Shown here one piece after another: positions 17,869 through 27,489 of a stretch of DNA of 64,000 nt. A model generated the notes under the pieces. The model was given only the letters and a program-made list of their open reading frames with translations. It was not told where the DNA came from and ran no database searches. Numbering within the stretch: position 1 is the stretch's first letter; each line of letters begins with the position of its first letter. The stretch is from Telluribacter roseus (GTDB lineage: Bacteria > Bacteroidota > Bacteroidia > Cytophagales > Spirosomataceae), in contig NZ_JAFEUV020000011.1 in the NCBI RefSeq assembly GCF_017355915.2, positions 156,637-220,636 of the forward strand. The letters run 5' to 3'. The position numbers and the translations under genes were made by a program.

Positions 17869-20800
17869 CTACTTGCTGGCTATGACCCGCTGGATAGATG
17901 GCTTGTAGAGTTGTACCTGAAAGAGTTTGACCTTGTCTGAATTACGGGATACTACTATATACTTATCATTCAGTACTACTATATCCTTACAGTCTCCTTC
18001 CGCTACAAATCCTGTTTTTAAATATAACTGGGGTGTAAAACCTCCCTTACTATCTCCTAGTAGTACCAGTCCTACGAAAGCATCGTATCTACCCATTACA
18101 GGCTCGGTGCTGTAATCATTGCCTACCAGAAGTGCATCCGGATGACCATCATCATTTATATCTGTAACAGCTATACTCTGAATAGGAGCAAACTGAGCCA
18201 GCAGCGGTAGCTTTTTGATGGTGAACTTTCCTCCCCCCTGATTTTCAAGATAGATACTCTCCTGCCAATGAGCTTTTGCAGTAGCTGAGCTGCGGATTTG
18301 TTCCTCGTTAAGTATATCTTGGATGGTAGCTTTGGAGTAGTTGCCATACGATTGGAAACGGGAACGCCAGGTAGGCAACTGCTCCATAAAAATATCACGA
18401 CCAGCCATAGGTACCTCTTTGCCATTGGCCCAGTAAGCAGGAATAGCATCAAAGCTGCCATTACCGTCAAAATCCTTTCCGTAAACGGTCAGAGGCTCTT
18501 TTTCCGAAAGTCTGAAACGGGTGTTCAATCCCAAATTACCCACCATGAAATCTATGTCGCCATCCTGATCAAAATCAGCTCCCCTGATACAGTTCCAGAA
18601 TCCTTCGGTAGCTTTTAAATTATGCTCAAAGGGAGTAAGACTTCCTTTGTTGTTTTTGAAGATCCGGATGGGCATCATCTCACCCACTACGACCAGATCC
18701 ACCCACTGGTCATTATCAATATCCACCCACTCGGCATCGGTCACCATGCCTGCTTTCCGGATACTGGGTACGGTAGGGGTAATATCCGTAAAAATCCCTC
18801 CATCATTCCGGAGTACATACGAATTACCGGCTACCGGAAATTGGGAGGGGGTAAGCCGTCCCCCACGGAACAGATCCAGGTCACCATCGTTGTCCATATC
18901 GGCGGCTTTGATACATGATCCGCTGTGACGGATGGTGGGTAAGCGGTTGGGAGCCAACCTAAACCGGCCTTTACCATCGTTGAGGTAGAGCCTGTCCTGG
19001 AAGTACTGTGAGCCATCGGAGTACTCATTGGAGCCACTTACCAGGTAAAGATCCAGATCGCCATCCTGATCCGAGTCAAACAGAAGTACTCCCACATCTT
19101 CTTCATTTTTGACAGAAGTGTGGTTGGTCAGCTTCTGGGGTGAGAAAGAGCCATTGCTGTTCTGTACAAAAAACTGCCCCTCATGCAGGTAAGAACCTCC
19201 AATAAATATATCATCCAGACCATCCCCGTTTATATCTCCTTTTGCCATTTTGGGCCCCTGCTGCGAGAACCTGTGCGGGAGCATCCGTTCATCGTAGTTG
19301 TAATCCAGATACGGCTCATCCAGGTGCGTATACTGAATAAGATCGAGCTCCTGTACAAAGGGTTGGGGTTCAGCAGGTACTTGCTTACCCTTAAATGTTG
19401 CATTTTTATAATCGAGTACCAGGTGCTGATTGGCATTGACCCTTTCAAGCCTCTGTGCTTTTCCATCTGGCCAGTCGATCACCAATGAATCTATACGAGT
19501 AGATGTACCAAGCCCGAAGTAAAACCGGGGATCCACCGAGGAAGCATACCCACGTATCGGCTGCAGTACCTGCTTCTGCAACTTATCACTCGAATAAATA
19601 GTGACCGTGGCTCCCAGTCCAAAACGATTCAGGTCGGTTCCCTTCAGACTTAGCTGCAGGTAGTTCTTAGCCCTGGCATCATTCCGTAGTATGATTGCCT
19701 CTTCATTCACATTATTACTGACTATGTCTAAGTCACCGTCATTATCCAGGTCGGCATAGGTGGCACCGTTGGACAGGGAAGGTACTTTACCTGACCACTC
19801 CTCCGTCACATCCTCAAAAGTCAGATCGCCCCTGTTGCGGTAGAAAAAGTTGGAGTTGTTCCAGGAGGGTAGCTCTTTAACTTTATCTGTAATGTACTTC
19901 CTGAATGCCTCCAGGGTTGCATTTTCGGGATTATAGGACTGGTTGTATTTGATAAAGTCCAGGTCCGTTACATCCCGTAGGTACCCATTGGTCACAAACA
20001 GGTCTTTATAACCATCACTATCAAAGTCAGCCAGTAACGGAGCCCAGCTCCAGTCGGTACGGTGGATCCCCGCCAGTTGACCAATCTCCGCAAACCTCAC
20101 CTGTCCATCGGGAGCTTTACCTAGATTAAGCTGCAGCATATTCCGCATAAACTGGGGTTGAAAGCCTTCCCGCATTTCCGTCTCATATTGCAGGTAATGG
20201 CCCCCGCCCGACATCCGCTTAAACTGCTCATCAGACTGGGGCAGCATATCCAGCTGTACCACATCCAGGAGGCCGTCGTTATTGAAGTCAGCTACCTCGT
20301 TACCCATACCAAACCGGCTGGTATGTTCGAAGTACTGTCCGGAAGCCTCGCTAAAGGTGCCGTTCTGGTTATTGATGTACAGGTGGTCGTTGGTCAGGAA
20401 GTCATTGGAAACCAGCACATCATCGTACCCATCCTGATTAACATCGGCGATAGCCAGCCCTAAGCCATAGCCGTCATGCAGGATACCCGCTTCGCGGCTG
20501 ATATCGGTGAAGGTGTTATTACCATTGTTCCGGTATAGCTTATCCGGCGTCAGACCAGTTCCGTCGTTTATCACTTTTACAATTTTATTGGTATTACGTT
20601 CCAGAGCGCTGGTAGTAAGCAGGTATACATCCAGGTCCCCGTCTTTATCAAAATCAAAGAAAGCGGCATGATTGGTAAAAGTAGTATCGGCCAGCCCATA
20701 CGATGCTGCTATCTCTTCAAATACCGCATTGCCTTTGTTAATGTATAGCTGATTGGCTCTGTCTTCTCCTCCGTAGTTACCCGACTTGCTCACGTATATA

Positions 20801-21171
20801 TCCAGCAGGCCGTCCGCATTAATATCCGCCATTGTGACGCCCGTTGACCATCCCCTTTTGAGGATGCCTGCCTGCTCAGTGATGTCTTCAAACTGGAGGT
20901 TACCCTTATTGATATACAGCCGGTCACCCACCATATTGCCGGTGAAGTACAGGTCAGGTAGTCCGTCGTTATTGATATCGCCGCAGGCTACCCCGGCTCC
21001 GTTATAAATGGGGTGAAAGTCGAATACATTATGATGATCATCTTCCCTGATGGTGTTCTGAAACCTGATCCCGGTATGCGAAGAAGGTAACGAGGTAAAT
21101 AAGGTATCGGTAGCCTTAGTACAAGACACCAAAGCAAGGAGTGATAAAAGCGGGTAGAGGGTGGATCTCAT
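17869..21171 (-). CDS. FG-GAP/VCBS-repeat lipoprotein with UnbV-ASPIC domain (CRTAC1-like)
   Basis: The 1100-residue protein starts at the ATG at 21171 with a lipoprotein signal peptide ending LLALVSC, so it should be lipid-anchored, probably on the cell surface. Many calcium-binding repeats of the type DxNxDGxxD are visible throughout (for example DINNDGLPDLYFTGN, DFDKDGDLDVYLL, DMDNDGDLDLFRGG), predicting one or two beta-propellers. A UnbV/ASPIC segment (about residues 500-585, GLGATVTIYS to IDWPDG) sits between them. In Bacteroidota such proteins are commonly encoded next to SusC/SusD pairs and are thought to assist at the surface; their biochemical role is unproved. It is 77 bases downstream of susD in the same direction, so the three form one operon. 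Confidence 0.9.
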   Translation of the reverse strand: MRSTLYPLLSLLALVSCTKATDTLFTSLPSSHTGIRFQNTIREDDHHNVFDFHPIYNGAGVACGDINNDGLPDLYFTGNMVGDRLYINKGNLQFEDITEQAGILKRGWSTGVTMADINADGLLDIYVSKSGNYGGEDRANQLYINKGNAVFEEIAASYGLADTTFTNHAAFFDFDKDGDLDVYLLTTSALERNTNKIVKVINDGTGLTPDKLYRNNGNNTFTDISREAGILHDGYGLGLAIADVNQDGYDDVLVSNDFLTNDHLYINNQNGTFSEASGQYFEHTSRFGMGNEVADFNNDGLLDVVQLDMLPQSDEQFKRMSGGGHYLQYETEMREGFQPQFMRNMLQLNLGKAPDGQVRFAEIGQLAGIHRTDWSWAPLLADFDSDGYKDLFVTNGYLRDVTDLDFIKYNQSYNPENATLEAFRKYITDKVKELPSWNNSNFFYRNRGDLTFEDVTEEWSGKVPSLSNGATYADLDNDGDLDIVSNNVNEEAIILRNDARAKNYLQLSLKGTDLNRFGLGATVTIYSSDKLQKQVLQPIRGYASSVDPRFYFGLGTSTRIDSLVIDWPDGKAQRLERVNANQHLVLDYKNATFKGKQVPAEPQPFVQELDLIQYTHLDEPYLDYNYDERMLPHRFSQQGPKMAKGDINGDGLDDIFIGGSYLHEGQFFVQNSNGSFSPQKLTNHTSVKNEEDVGVLLFDSDQDGDLDLYLVSGSNEYSDGSQYFQDRLYLNDGKGRFRLAPNRLPTIRHSGSCIKAADMDNDGDLDLFRGGRLTPSQFPVAGNSYVLRNDGGIFTDITPTVPSIRKAGMVTDAEWVDIDNDQWVDLVVVGEMMPIRIFKNNKGSLTPFEHNLKATEGFWNCIRGADFDQDGDIDFMVGNLGLNTRFRLSEKEPLTVYGKDFDGNGSFDAIPAYWANGKEVPMAGRDIFMEQLPTWRSRFQSYGNYSKATIQDILNEEQIRSSATAKAHWQESIYLENQGGGKFTIKKLPLLAQFAPIQSIAVTDINDDGHPDALLVGNDYSTEPVMGRYDAFVGLVLLGDSKGGFTPQLYLKTGFVAEGDCKDIVVLNDKYIVVSRNSDKVKLFQVQLYKPSIQRVIASK

Positions 21172-21248
21172 GGTAGGTAGGGATCGTATCAAAGAAAGGC
21201 AGAAGAGTTACTTTCTGCCTTTCTGTTTATTACTTATAAGAGGAAATG

Positions 21249-22718
21249 CTACTTGGGATACTGAGTCAGGTTGGGCATTATTGATAATTCAGAAAGGGGT
21301 ACCGGGAAATATTCATGGGTACCCTTCACAAAACCCTTTTTTCTGAGTACTTCCTCCGCTTTTCCCCAGCGTGACAGATCAAAGAAGCGGTGCCCCTCAA
21401 ACATAAGCTCCAAACGACGTTCCAATCTAATAATATCGCGTAGGCTGGCCTGGCTGGTTTCGGTTACCGGCTGCAGTCCCGCTCTTTTTCGTACCTGATT
21501 GAGGGGTACCAGGGCATCCGCCCCCCGTCCCAGCTCGTTCAGGGCTTCTGCCTGATTAAGCAATACCTCACCAAACCGTATGATGGGTACATTGACATCA
21601 AAGTTATTGACATCATTGATGTCCCTGCCCTCCGGCAGAAACTTACGAACATTGGCATTATTGAAGAAAGTAGGTCGCATCGGTGGACTTGGGAAAGGCT
21701 TAGCTCCTTTACCATCCACATCGATCATATCGGCGGGTTGTGCGCCTGCTACCAGGATAGATTTTCTACGCTGATCGCCTTCGGGGAAGATGGTCGTAAC
21801 TTCCTTACTGGGAGTATACCAGTTGGACCAGCCAATGACCGGGCTCCACATAGCGGCAATAGAGCTTTTGGTTTCAGCGTTCCAGTAGCCGGGAGCAAAA
21901 CTCACCGACTGAAACTCCATCAAGGCCTCGGGGCTGTTTTCGGCCTTGCCATTGAACAGGGAGATGTAGTCACTCACCAGGTTATACCGTCCCAGATCTA
22001 CCACCTGCTTGGATGCGTCAGCCGCCTGCTGCCACTTGTTCTGGTACAAGTACACCCTTCCCAGAAAACCCAAGGCCGCTCCGCGGGTAACACGACCGAT
22101 GGGGTTGCTTTCGGCAATGGGTAGATTGGGGATAGCGCTTGTCAGATCGGCTTCTATCTGCTTATAAATCTCCGCTTTATCGGTTCGGGCCAGCTGACGG
22201 TACTCCTCCGGCTTCAGTACTTTGGTCATGAAAGGTACATCCCCGAAGGTGATCACCAGGTTCCAGTAGTACAGAGCCCGCAGGAAGGTTGCCTCCGCCA
22301 GGTACTGCTTTTTCAGCGCTTCATCCATGTTAATAGCGGGTACTTTTTCCAGAAAAGTGTTGGCTCTGAATATACCGGCGTAGCAGTCGTACCAGCGCGA
22401 CCGGATAAAGGGATTATCGGGCAGCCAGCGGTAGTCACTCACGGCTTTGAAGTGAAAACCATAGTCTCCGTTATCACCCGTTTGTTCATCAATGTTATCC
22501 GACGAACTTTCACCCAATACAAATATGGATTCGCGGTAAACGCCCTTCCGGCTGATGGGGTCATAGACTCCGGTAAGGGCTTGTTCGGCATCTTTGGCAG
22601 TCTTGTAGAAGTTCTCGTCAACGATGCCGTTTTTGAATTGCTTGGTCACAAACTCCTCATTGCAGCTTGCCAGGAGCATACCCACCAGTGCCAGCAGACA
22701 GTATTTTATTTTTTTCAT
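21249..22718 (-). CDS. SusD/RagB-family outer-membrane nutrient-binding lipoprotein
   Basis: SusD-like proteins cap a SusC porin on the cell surface and bind the incoming oligosaccharide. The 489-residue protein has a lipoprotein signal (MKKIKYCLLALVGMLLASC, Cys about 19). It also has the tetratricopeptide-rich helical body of the family (AEATFLRALYYWNLVITFGDVPF, GAALGFLGRVYLYQNKWQQA) and the C-terminal motif IRLERRLELMFEGHRFFDLSRW. It lies 19 bases after the susC gene and is followed by the FG-GAP lipoprotein gene. Ligand is not readable from sequence; the nearby alpha-galactosidase suggests an alpha-galactoside. Confidence 0.94.
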   Translation of the reverse strand: MKKIKYCLLALVGMLLASCNEEFVTKQFKNGIVDENFYKTAKDAEQALTGVYDPISRKGVYRESIFVLGESSSDNIDEQTGDNGDYGFHFKAVSDYRWLPDNPFIRSRWYDCYAGIFRANTFLEKVPAINMDEALKKQYLAEATFLRALYYWNLVITFGDVPFMTKVLKPEEYRQLARTDKAEIYKQIEADLTSAIPNLPIAESNPIGRVTRGAALGFLGRVYLYQNKWQQAADASKQVVDLGRYNLVSDYISLFNGKAENSPEALMEFQSVSFAPGYWNAETKSSIAAMWSPVIGWSNWYTPSKEVTTIFPEGDQRRKSILVAGAQPADMIDVDGKGAKPFPSPPMRPTFFNNANVRKFLPEGRDINDVNNFDVNVPIIRFGEVLLNQAEALNELGRGADALVPLNQVRKRAGLQPVTETSQASLRDIIRLERRLELMFEGHRFFDLSRWGKAEEVLRKKGFVKGTHEYFPVPLSELSIMPNLTQYPK

Positions 22719-22737
22719 TACACAAGTCGATTTGCAG

Positions 22738-25700
22738 TTAGAAATTACATCTTACCCCCAATGAGGTAGTACGAGCCTGAGGATATAAATCCTGGTATAC
22801 GCCGGCGATGGCACTGTTGTTACTATCCAGCCCCACCTCGGGATCTATACCCGAAAACTTCGTCCAGATAAAGGCATTCTGTACGGCCAGATACACCTGC
22901 AGACTCTGGACGGCCTTAACTGGAATCGTATAGCCCAGCTGGATATTGCGGAGCCGGACGTAAGAGCCATCCTCGATCAGGTGCGAGCCCAGACGCGTAT
23001 TCGAGTTGGGATCAGTGATGATCGGGCGGGGAATGGTATTGCTGGTACCCGGTCCACTCCAGGCATTGACCACGGTGGATGATTTATTGAAAGCCCTACC
23101 CGAAGACTCCAGGATAGAACGGGCTACGTTGAAAATATCATTGCCTTGTACACCGAAGAACTGCAGGTTCAAGTCAAAGCGCTTGTAGGAGAAGTTTCCT
23201 CCCAATCCAAAGGTAAACTTAGGATTAGGGTCTCCGATGATCGTTTTGTCCGCATCCGTGATCCGTCCGTCGCCGTTCAAGTCTTTGTACTTAAAGTCAC
23301 CCGGGCCCGTACGGGCTACCTGATAGGGCGTTTCAGGATTGCCGTCTATACCATTCGCCGCATCTACCTCATCCTGATTCTGGAAAAGCCCCTCCGTCAC
23401 CAATCCGTAGAATACCCCCAGGGGCTGTCCCACCCTGATTAGCGTCGAACCACCCGAACCGGAGTAGTTGAAGGGGAAGATGTCTCCTCTGGCTCCCAGT
23501 GATATCACCCTGTTGTTGAAAGTAGTCAGGTTGGCGTTGATGCTGTACTTAAATTCGCCCTGTCCCTTGCGGTAGTCCATGCTGAACTCAAACCCTTTGT
23601 TTCTGAACTCTCCTGTATTCTCAGTAACCGTACTCAGACCGGATACACCCGGCAGGTCAAGGGTCAGCAGCATATCCGTGCGGGTACGGTTAAAGTACTC
23701 TGCCGAGAAGCTGATGGCACCGTTCAAAAAGGATGCTTCAATACCGGTATTATATTCGGATACTGTTTCCCATTTGATATCCGGGTTGCCCAGGTCACCT
23801 AGCGCCGCTCCCAGTGAGGTAATGGCCGACTGGTTGCCAAAGGCGTAGTTATATCCCGACTGTACCCGGGCCAGGTACCTGAAGTTACCAATGGCGTCCG
23901 AACCTACCTGACCGTATCCGGCTCTAATTTTCAAATTATCAAGGAAGGTAGTCTTGGGGAAGAAGGCCTCTTCAGATATCCGCCAGCCGGCCGAAATAGA
24001 GGGGAATACCCCGAACTTCTTATTAGGTCCAAACTTCGAGGACCCATCCCGGCGGATATTCATCGTCAGCAGGTACTTGTCATTGAAGTCGTACGTAAGT
24101 CTTCCAAAAACCGACGCCAGCGACTCCTCCGAAGAACCCGTACTGGTGTTGATAGACTTCATACTCTGGCTGTTGATCTCGGTGAAAGCGTCGGTATCGT
24201 ATCGGCCCGACTGGAAGTTGCCGCGGTACGAAAGATCCAGTGCCGTGGTACCTACCAGAGCTCCGATGTTGTGCTTGCCGAAGCTCTTGTTATAGAATAA
24301 GGTATTTTCCCAGATCCACTGCCGCGATATAGAGTTACCTACCGACAGGTTTGTCAGGCCTCCTGAATTGATCAATCCATACGACCAGATGGGGTCAAAC
24401 CGGTAGTCATTCCCGAACATAAAGTTGGTAGAGAAGCTAGTCCGGAACCTGAGGTTCTTGATGGGCTCGTATTCCGCGTACAGGTTACCTATGACATCGT
24501 ACGATTCATTGAGTACTTTGGGCCGCAGAACCTGTGCTATGAAGTTTTCTCTGCGCTCCAGGCGGGCATCGGTAGGACCGGCAAAGGTACCATCCTCATT
24601 GTAGACCGGCATGGTAGGTAGTGCCTGATACAAGTCAGTAAATGCACCGTGGATGAACCCACGGTTACCGGCACCGTTATCACGTCTGTCAATGCGGGAA
24701 AACATAAAGCTGTTGCCCACCTTGATCTTGTCATTGATTTGATTGTCTGTATTGATCCGGATAGACATCCGCTCAAAGTGGGTTTTCAGCATCATCCCGT
24801 TATTCCGGAAATAATTGGCCGAGATGTAGTACTTGTTTCGGGCCGAACCACCTGCCAGAGATATCTGGTGGTCCGTAATGGTACCTTGTTTGGTACCTGC
24901 CGATAGCCAGTCAGTACCCTCACCCAGTGATTGCGGATCAGGGAAAGGAGCGTTCTGACCAGCTGCCGTAAATGCCGCATTCATGTTTTGAGCAAACTCC
25001 ATGGCATTCATGGGACGCGGCATCTTACGGGAAGGGTTCTGGAGGCCATAGTAGGTGGAATAGCTCACTTGTGGCTTACCGGTTGTCCCCCGTTTGGTCG
25101 TGATCAGTACTACCCCATTAGCCGCTCTGGCACCGTAGATAGCCGTAGAGGCCGCGTCCTTCAGGATATCAATGGACTCAATATCATTAGGATTGATATT
25201 AGCCAATGCGTTAGCATTTTCATTACTTCCCGGGTCCCTCTGTACACCATCGATGATGTAGAGCGGGTTGGAGTTATTGATGGCTCCCACTCCCCGTATA
25301 CGTACTGAGATACCCCCACCAGGCTGGCCTCCGTTAGAAGTTACATACACTCCCGGCACCTTACCCTGTAGGGCATTATCAAAGCTGGGTGATTGTACTC
25401 TGGCTATTTCAGCCCCTTTCAGGGATGAAATAGAGCCGGTAATATTACTTTTCTTTTGCTCACCATAGCCCACTACCACCACTTCATTGAGTGTCTTATT
25501 ATCTGCATCCAGCGTAACATTGATCTGAGAGCGATTACTAACAAGTACCTCCTGCGTCACATACCCTATATAGGAGAATATCAGCGTGCCATTGTTGGGG
25601 GCGCTGATTGTGTAGGTACCTTCCGATCCGGTTATGACACCACGTTGGGTACCTTTTACCAGTATATTCACTCCTGGAAGGCCCGATCCGTTTTCATCGG

Positions 25701-25902
25701 TTACCCTACCGGTGACCGTTATATCCTCCGCGTTGAGCCCGGCTCCCGTTACTCTAAGGTTGATAGTGCCGGACGAGGCTACTTTGGGGGTGTCATCAGA
25801 TGCCAGGGTGTAGCCCGAGAGTACGACCGTACAGACTAGCTGTAGGGCCGTCCATCTCATAGCAGTAACCAATGACGAACCTGTCTGTACATGTTCTTTC
25901 AT
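22738..25902 (-). CDS. SusC/RagA-family TonB-dependent outer-membrane transporter
   Basis: The 1054-residue protein imports substrates across the outer membrane with energy from TonB. Order of parts: an N-terminal signal region, a carboxypeptidase-D-like beta-sandwich (about 60-130, VTGRVTDENGSGLPGVNI), the TonB box/plug with VVVVGYGEQKKSNITGS and the SusC motif GVGAINNSNPLYIIDGV, and a 22-strand barrel ending in the aromatic residue of GVRCNF. It is the first gene of the susC-susD-FG-GAP operon, divergent from an AraC regulator 261 bases away. The signal peptide is slightly unusual, with a long polar N-region (MKEHVQTGSSLVTAMRW). Confidence 0.95.
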   Translation of the reverse strand: MKEHVQTGSSLVTAMRWTALQLVCTVVLSGYTLASDDTPKVASSGTINLRVTGAGLNAEDITVTGRVTDENGSGLPGVNILVKGTQRGVITGSEGTYTISAPNNGTLIFSYIGYVTQEVLVSNRSQINVTLDADNKTLNEVVVVGYGEQKKSNITGSISSLKGAEIARVQSPSFDNALQGKVPGVYVTSNGGQPGGGISVRIRGVGAINNSNPLYIIDGVQRDPGSNENANALANINPNDIESIDILKDAASTAIYGARAANGVVLITTKRGTTGKPQVSYSTYYGLQNPSRKMPRPMNAMEFAQNMNAAFTAAGQNAPFPDPQSLGEGTDWLSAGTKQGTITDHQISLAGGSARNKYYISANYFRNNGMMLKTHFERMSIRINTDNQINDKIKVGNSFMFSRIDRRDNGAGNRGFIHGAFTDLYQALPTMPVYNEDGTFAGPTDARLERRENFIAQVLRPKVLNESYDVIGNLYAEYEPIKNLRFRTSFSTNFMFGNDYRFDPIWSYGLINSGGLTNLSVGNSISRQWIWENTLFYNKSFGKHNIGALVGTTALDLSYRGNFQSGRYDTDAFTEINSQSMKSINTSTGSSEESLASVFGRLTYDFNDKYLLTMNIRRDGSSKFGPNKKFGVFPSISAGWRISEEAFFPKTTFLDNLKIRAGYGQVGSDAIGNFRYLARVQSGYNYAFGNQSAITSLGAALGDLGNPDIKWETVSEYNTGIEASFLNGAISFSAEYFNRTRTDMLLTLDLPGVSGLSTVTENTGEFRNKGFEFSMDYRKGQGEFKYSINANLTTFNNRVISLGARGDIFPFNYSGSGGSTLIRVGQPLGVFYGLVTEGLFQNQDEVDAANGIDGNPETPYQVARTGPGDFKYKDLNGDGRITDADKTIIGDPNPKFTFGLGGNFSYKRFDLNLQFFGVQGNDIFNVARSILESSGRAFNKSSTVVNAWSGPGTSNTIPRPIITDPNSNTRLGSHLIEDGSYVRLRNIQLGYTIPVKAVQSLQVYLAVQNAFIWTKFSGIDPEVGLDSNNSAIAGVYQDLYPQARTTSLGVRCNF

Positions 25903-25997
25903 ACGTTTTTACTGTTTAGATAATGGTAAAGGTGTAGGTGGATTGGCACTAGTGTATTTTCTTAGACATCTACTGTTCCGCTTCAATTATGACAATG

Positions 25998-26009
25998 GTA
26001 TGATCATAC
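25998..26009. promoter_or_regulatory. 12-base perfect palindrome, candidate operator
   Basis: GTATGATCATAC lies in the 261-base gap between the divergent susC and AraC genes. It is a perfect dyad in the place where a regulator of both would bind. AraC proteins more often use direct repeats, so the binding protein is uncertain. Confidence 0.3.
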
Positions 26010-26163
26010 TGATATTCAGTCTTTTCATCATGCTGTTGTATCCAATCGTATACGTAAAACAATGGAAAAAACCGATGGAGTAGTTTAATTAGATTAGCCT
26101 CTTTTGATATTATATTAACATGAAATTGGCTTTATCGGATATCAACTCATTTAATTGGTCGGT

Positions 26164-27033
26164 ATGAAACCTCAATTACTTAAAGTACCCGTAGCCACCG
26201 AATGCTCCTTCAGCGTGCGTCAGGATGTGGTGCAGTACTTCTATAATAAATGGCACTATCACCCTGAGATAGAACTGGTGTACATAGAAGAAGGAAGAGG
26301 GACTCAGTTCATAGGTAACAGCATCCAGAATTTTGAAGCGGGTGACATACTAGTGATCGGTTCCAATCTGCCGCATTACTGGCGCTGCAATCAGGAATAT
26401 TTTGAACGGGATGATTTGGTAGCCAAAGCCACTGTTGTGCATTTTCAGGAGTGCTTCTGGGGAAGTACCTTTTTGAAACTCCCTGAAAACCGACGGATCT
26501 ATCACCTCATCGAGCAATCCAAACGAGGCATTCGGTTAAATGGGCGGGTAAAAGAGAAGATTAAATACCTATTGAAGCAACTGCTAGTGGAAACGGGTTC
26601 CAGCAGGATTATATTGCTGCTGCAGATCCTGACTGACATCGCTCACTCGGAAGATCTTGAGTACCTGTCTAATGTCGATTACCCCAGGTACTTCGATGAG
26701 ACCGACACCGAGCGTATTAATAAAATATACACCTACTCACTGGCTAATTTCCAGCGGAAGGTCACCCTGGAAGAAATAGCGGCGGTAGCTCATATGAGCC
26801 CCAACTCATTTTGTCGCTATTTCAAATCCCGGACTGGCAAAGCCTACTTCCAGTTTTTGCTGGAGCTACGGGTGAACAATGCCTGCAAACTCCTGGTGGA
26901 AGAAAAGCTCAGTATAGCTCAAGTGTGCTTTGAGAGTGGTTTCAACCAGTTTTCTGGCTTTAACAGGTACTTTAAGCAGATCACTGGCAAAAGTCCAACC
27001 CAGTACCAGCGATCATTTGTAAAAGGGGTTTGA
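26164..27033 (+). CDS. AraC-family transcriptional regulator with cupin sensor domain
   Basis: The 289-residue protein has an N-terminal cupin (about residues 15-100, NKWHYHPEIELVYIEEGRG and SNLPHYWRCN), which usually binds a sugar or related ligand. The C-terminal AraC DNA-binding domain (about 190-287) has two helix-turn-helices (VTLEEIAAVAHMSPNSFCRYF; ACFESGF-type QVCFESGFNQFSGFNRYF) and ends PTQYQRSF. I use the ATG at 26164; a TTG three codons upstream keeps the same frame. It is divergent from susC and is the likely local regulator of the susC-susD locus, especially as the neighbouring ECF sigma gene is now only a stump. Confidence 0.9.
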   Translation: MKPQLLKVPVATECSFSVRQDVVQYFYNKWHYHPEIELVYIEEGRGTQFIGNSIQNFEAGDILVIGSNLPHYWRCNQEYFERDDLVAKATVVHFQECFWGSTFLKLPENRRIYHLIEQSKRGIRLNGRVKEKIKYLLKQLLVETGSSRIILLLQILTDIAHSEDLEYLSNVDYPRYFDETDTERINKIYTYSLANFQRKVTLEEIAAVAHMSPNSFCRYFKSRTGKAYFQFLLELRVNNACKLLVEEKLSIAQVCFESGFNQFSGFNRYFKQITGKSPTQYQRSFVKGV

Positions 27034-27054
27034 ACTCCAGTACCGGAACAGGTA

Positions 27055-27453
27055 CTACAACCCTCTCCTTTCCAGAATCTGAATCATATTGCCATCCGGG
27101 TCCATGGCGCTTCTTACCTTGCCGCCACCGATGGCTTCTACTACCTCACCGGTCCATACTACGCCTTTGGTATCCAGGTAGGCAATCGCATCCGCAATAC
27201 TGGCAACGCGAAAGGCCACGTGTGACCAGCCGGGGGTCCAGGTGGTGCGCTCGGGGCGTTGGGTACTATCTCTGGGCATGACTTCCAGCAGCGTACCATC
27301 CGGGGCTTTGAGCATCCATACGGGCTTGGGGTCGTGGTACCACTTCTGGTAGCCAAGTACCTCGCAGTACCAGTTGGCCAGTGCTTCCACATCCTCGGCG
27401 GCTACGGCCGGGTGATCTACTCCCAGGAAATCCAGTTTAAGCGTATTCTGCAT
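27055..27453 (-). CDS. VOC-superfamily (glyoxalase/dioxygenase fold) protein
   Basis: A 132-residue single-domain protein with paired beta-alpha-beta-beta-beta modules. The start reads DFLGVDHPAVAAEDVEALANWYCEVLG, with a candidate metal-binding His in VDHPA, and the second half has GWSHVAFRVASIADAIAYL and a closing DPDGNMIQILE. The second His (SHVAF) and final Glu complete the usual His/Glu metal set. VOC proteins include glyoxalase I, extradiol dioxygenases and resistance proteins; the sequence does not decide between them. It is convergent with the AraC gene, their stops 21 bases apart. Confidence 0.88.
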   Translation of the reverse strand: MQNTLKLDFLGVDHPAVAAEDVEALANWYCEVLGYQKWYHDPKPVWMLKAPDGTLLEVMPRDSTQRPERTTWTPGWSHVAFRVASIADAIAYLDTKGVVWTGEVVEAIGGGKVRSAMDPDGNMIQILERRGL

Positions 27454-27489
27454 ATTTCTGTTTAGTGATTAGTCCGCGCAATATAGCAG

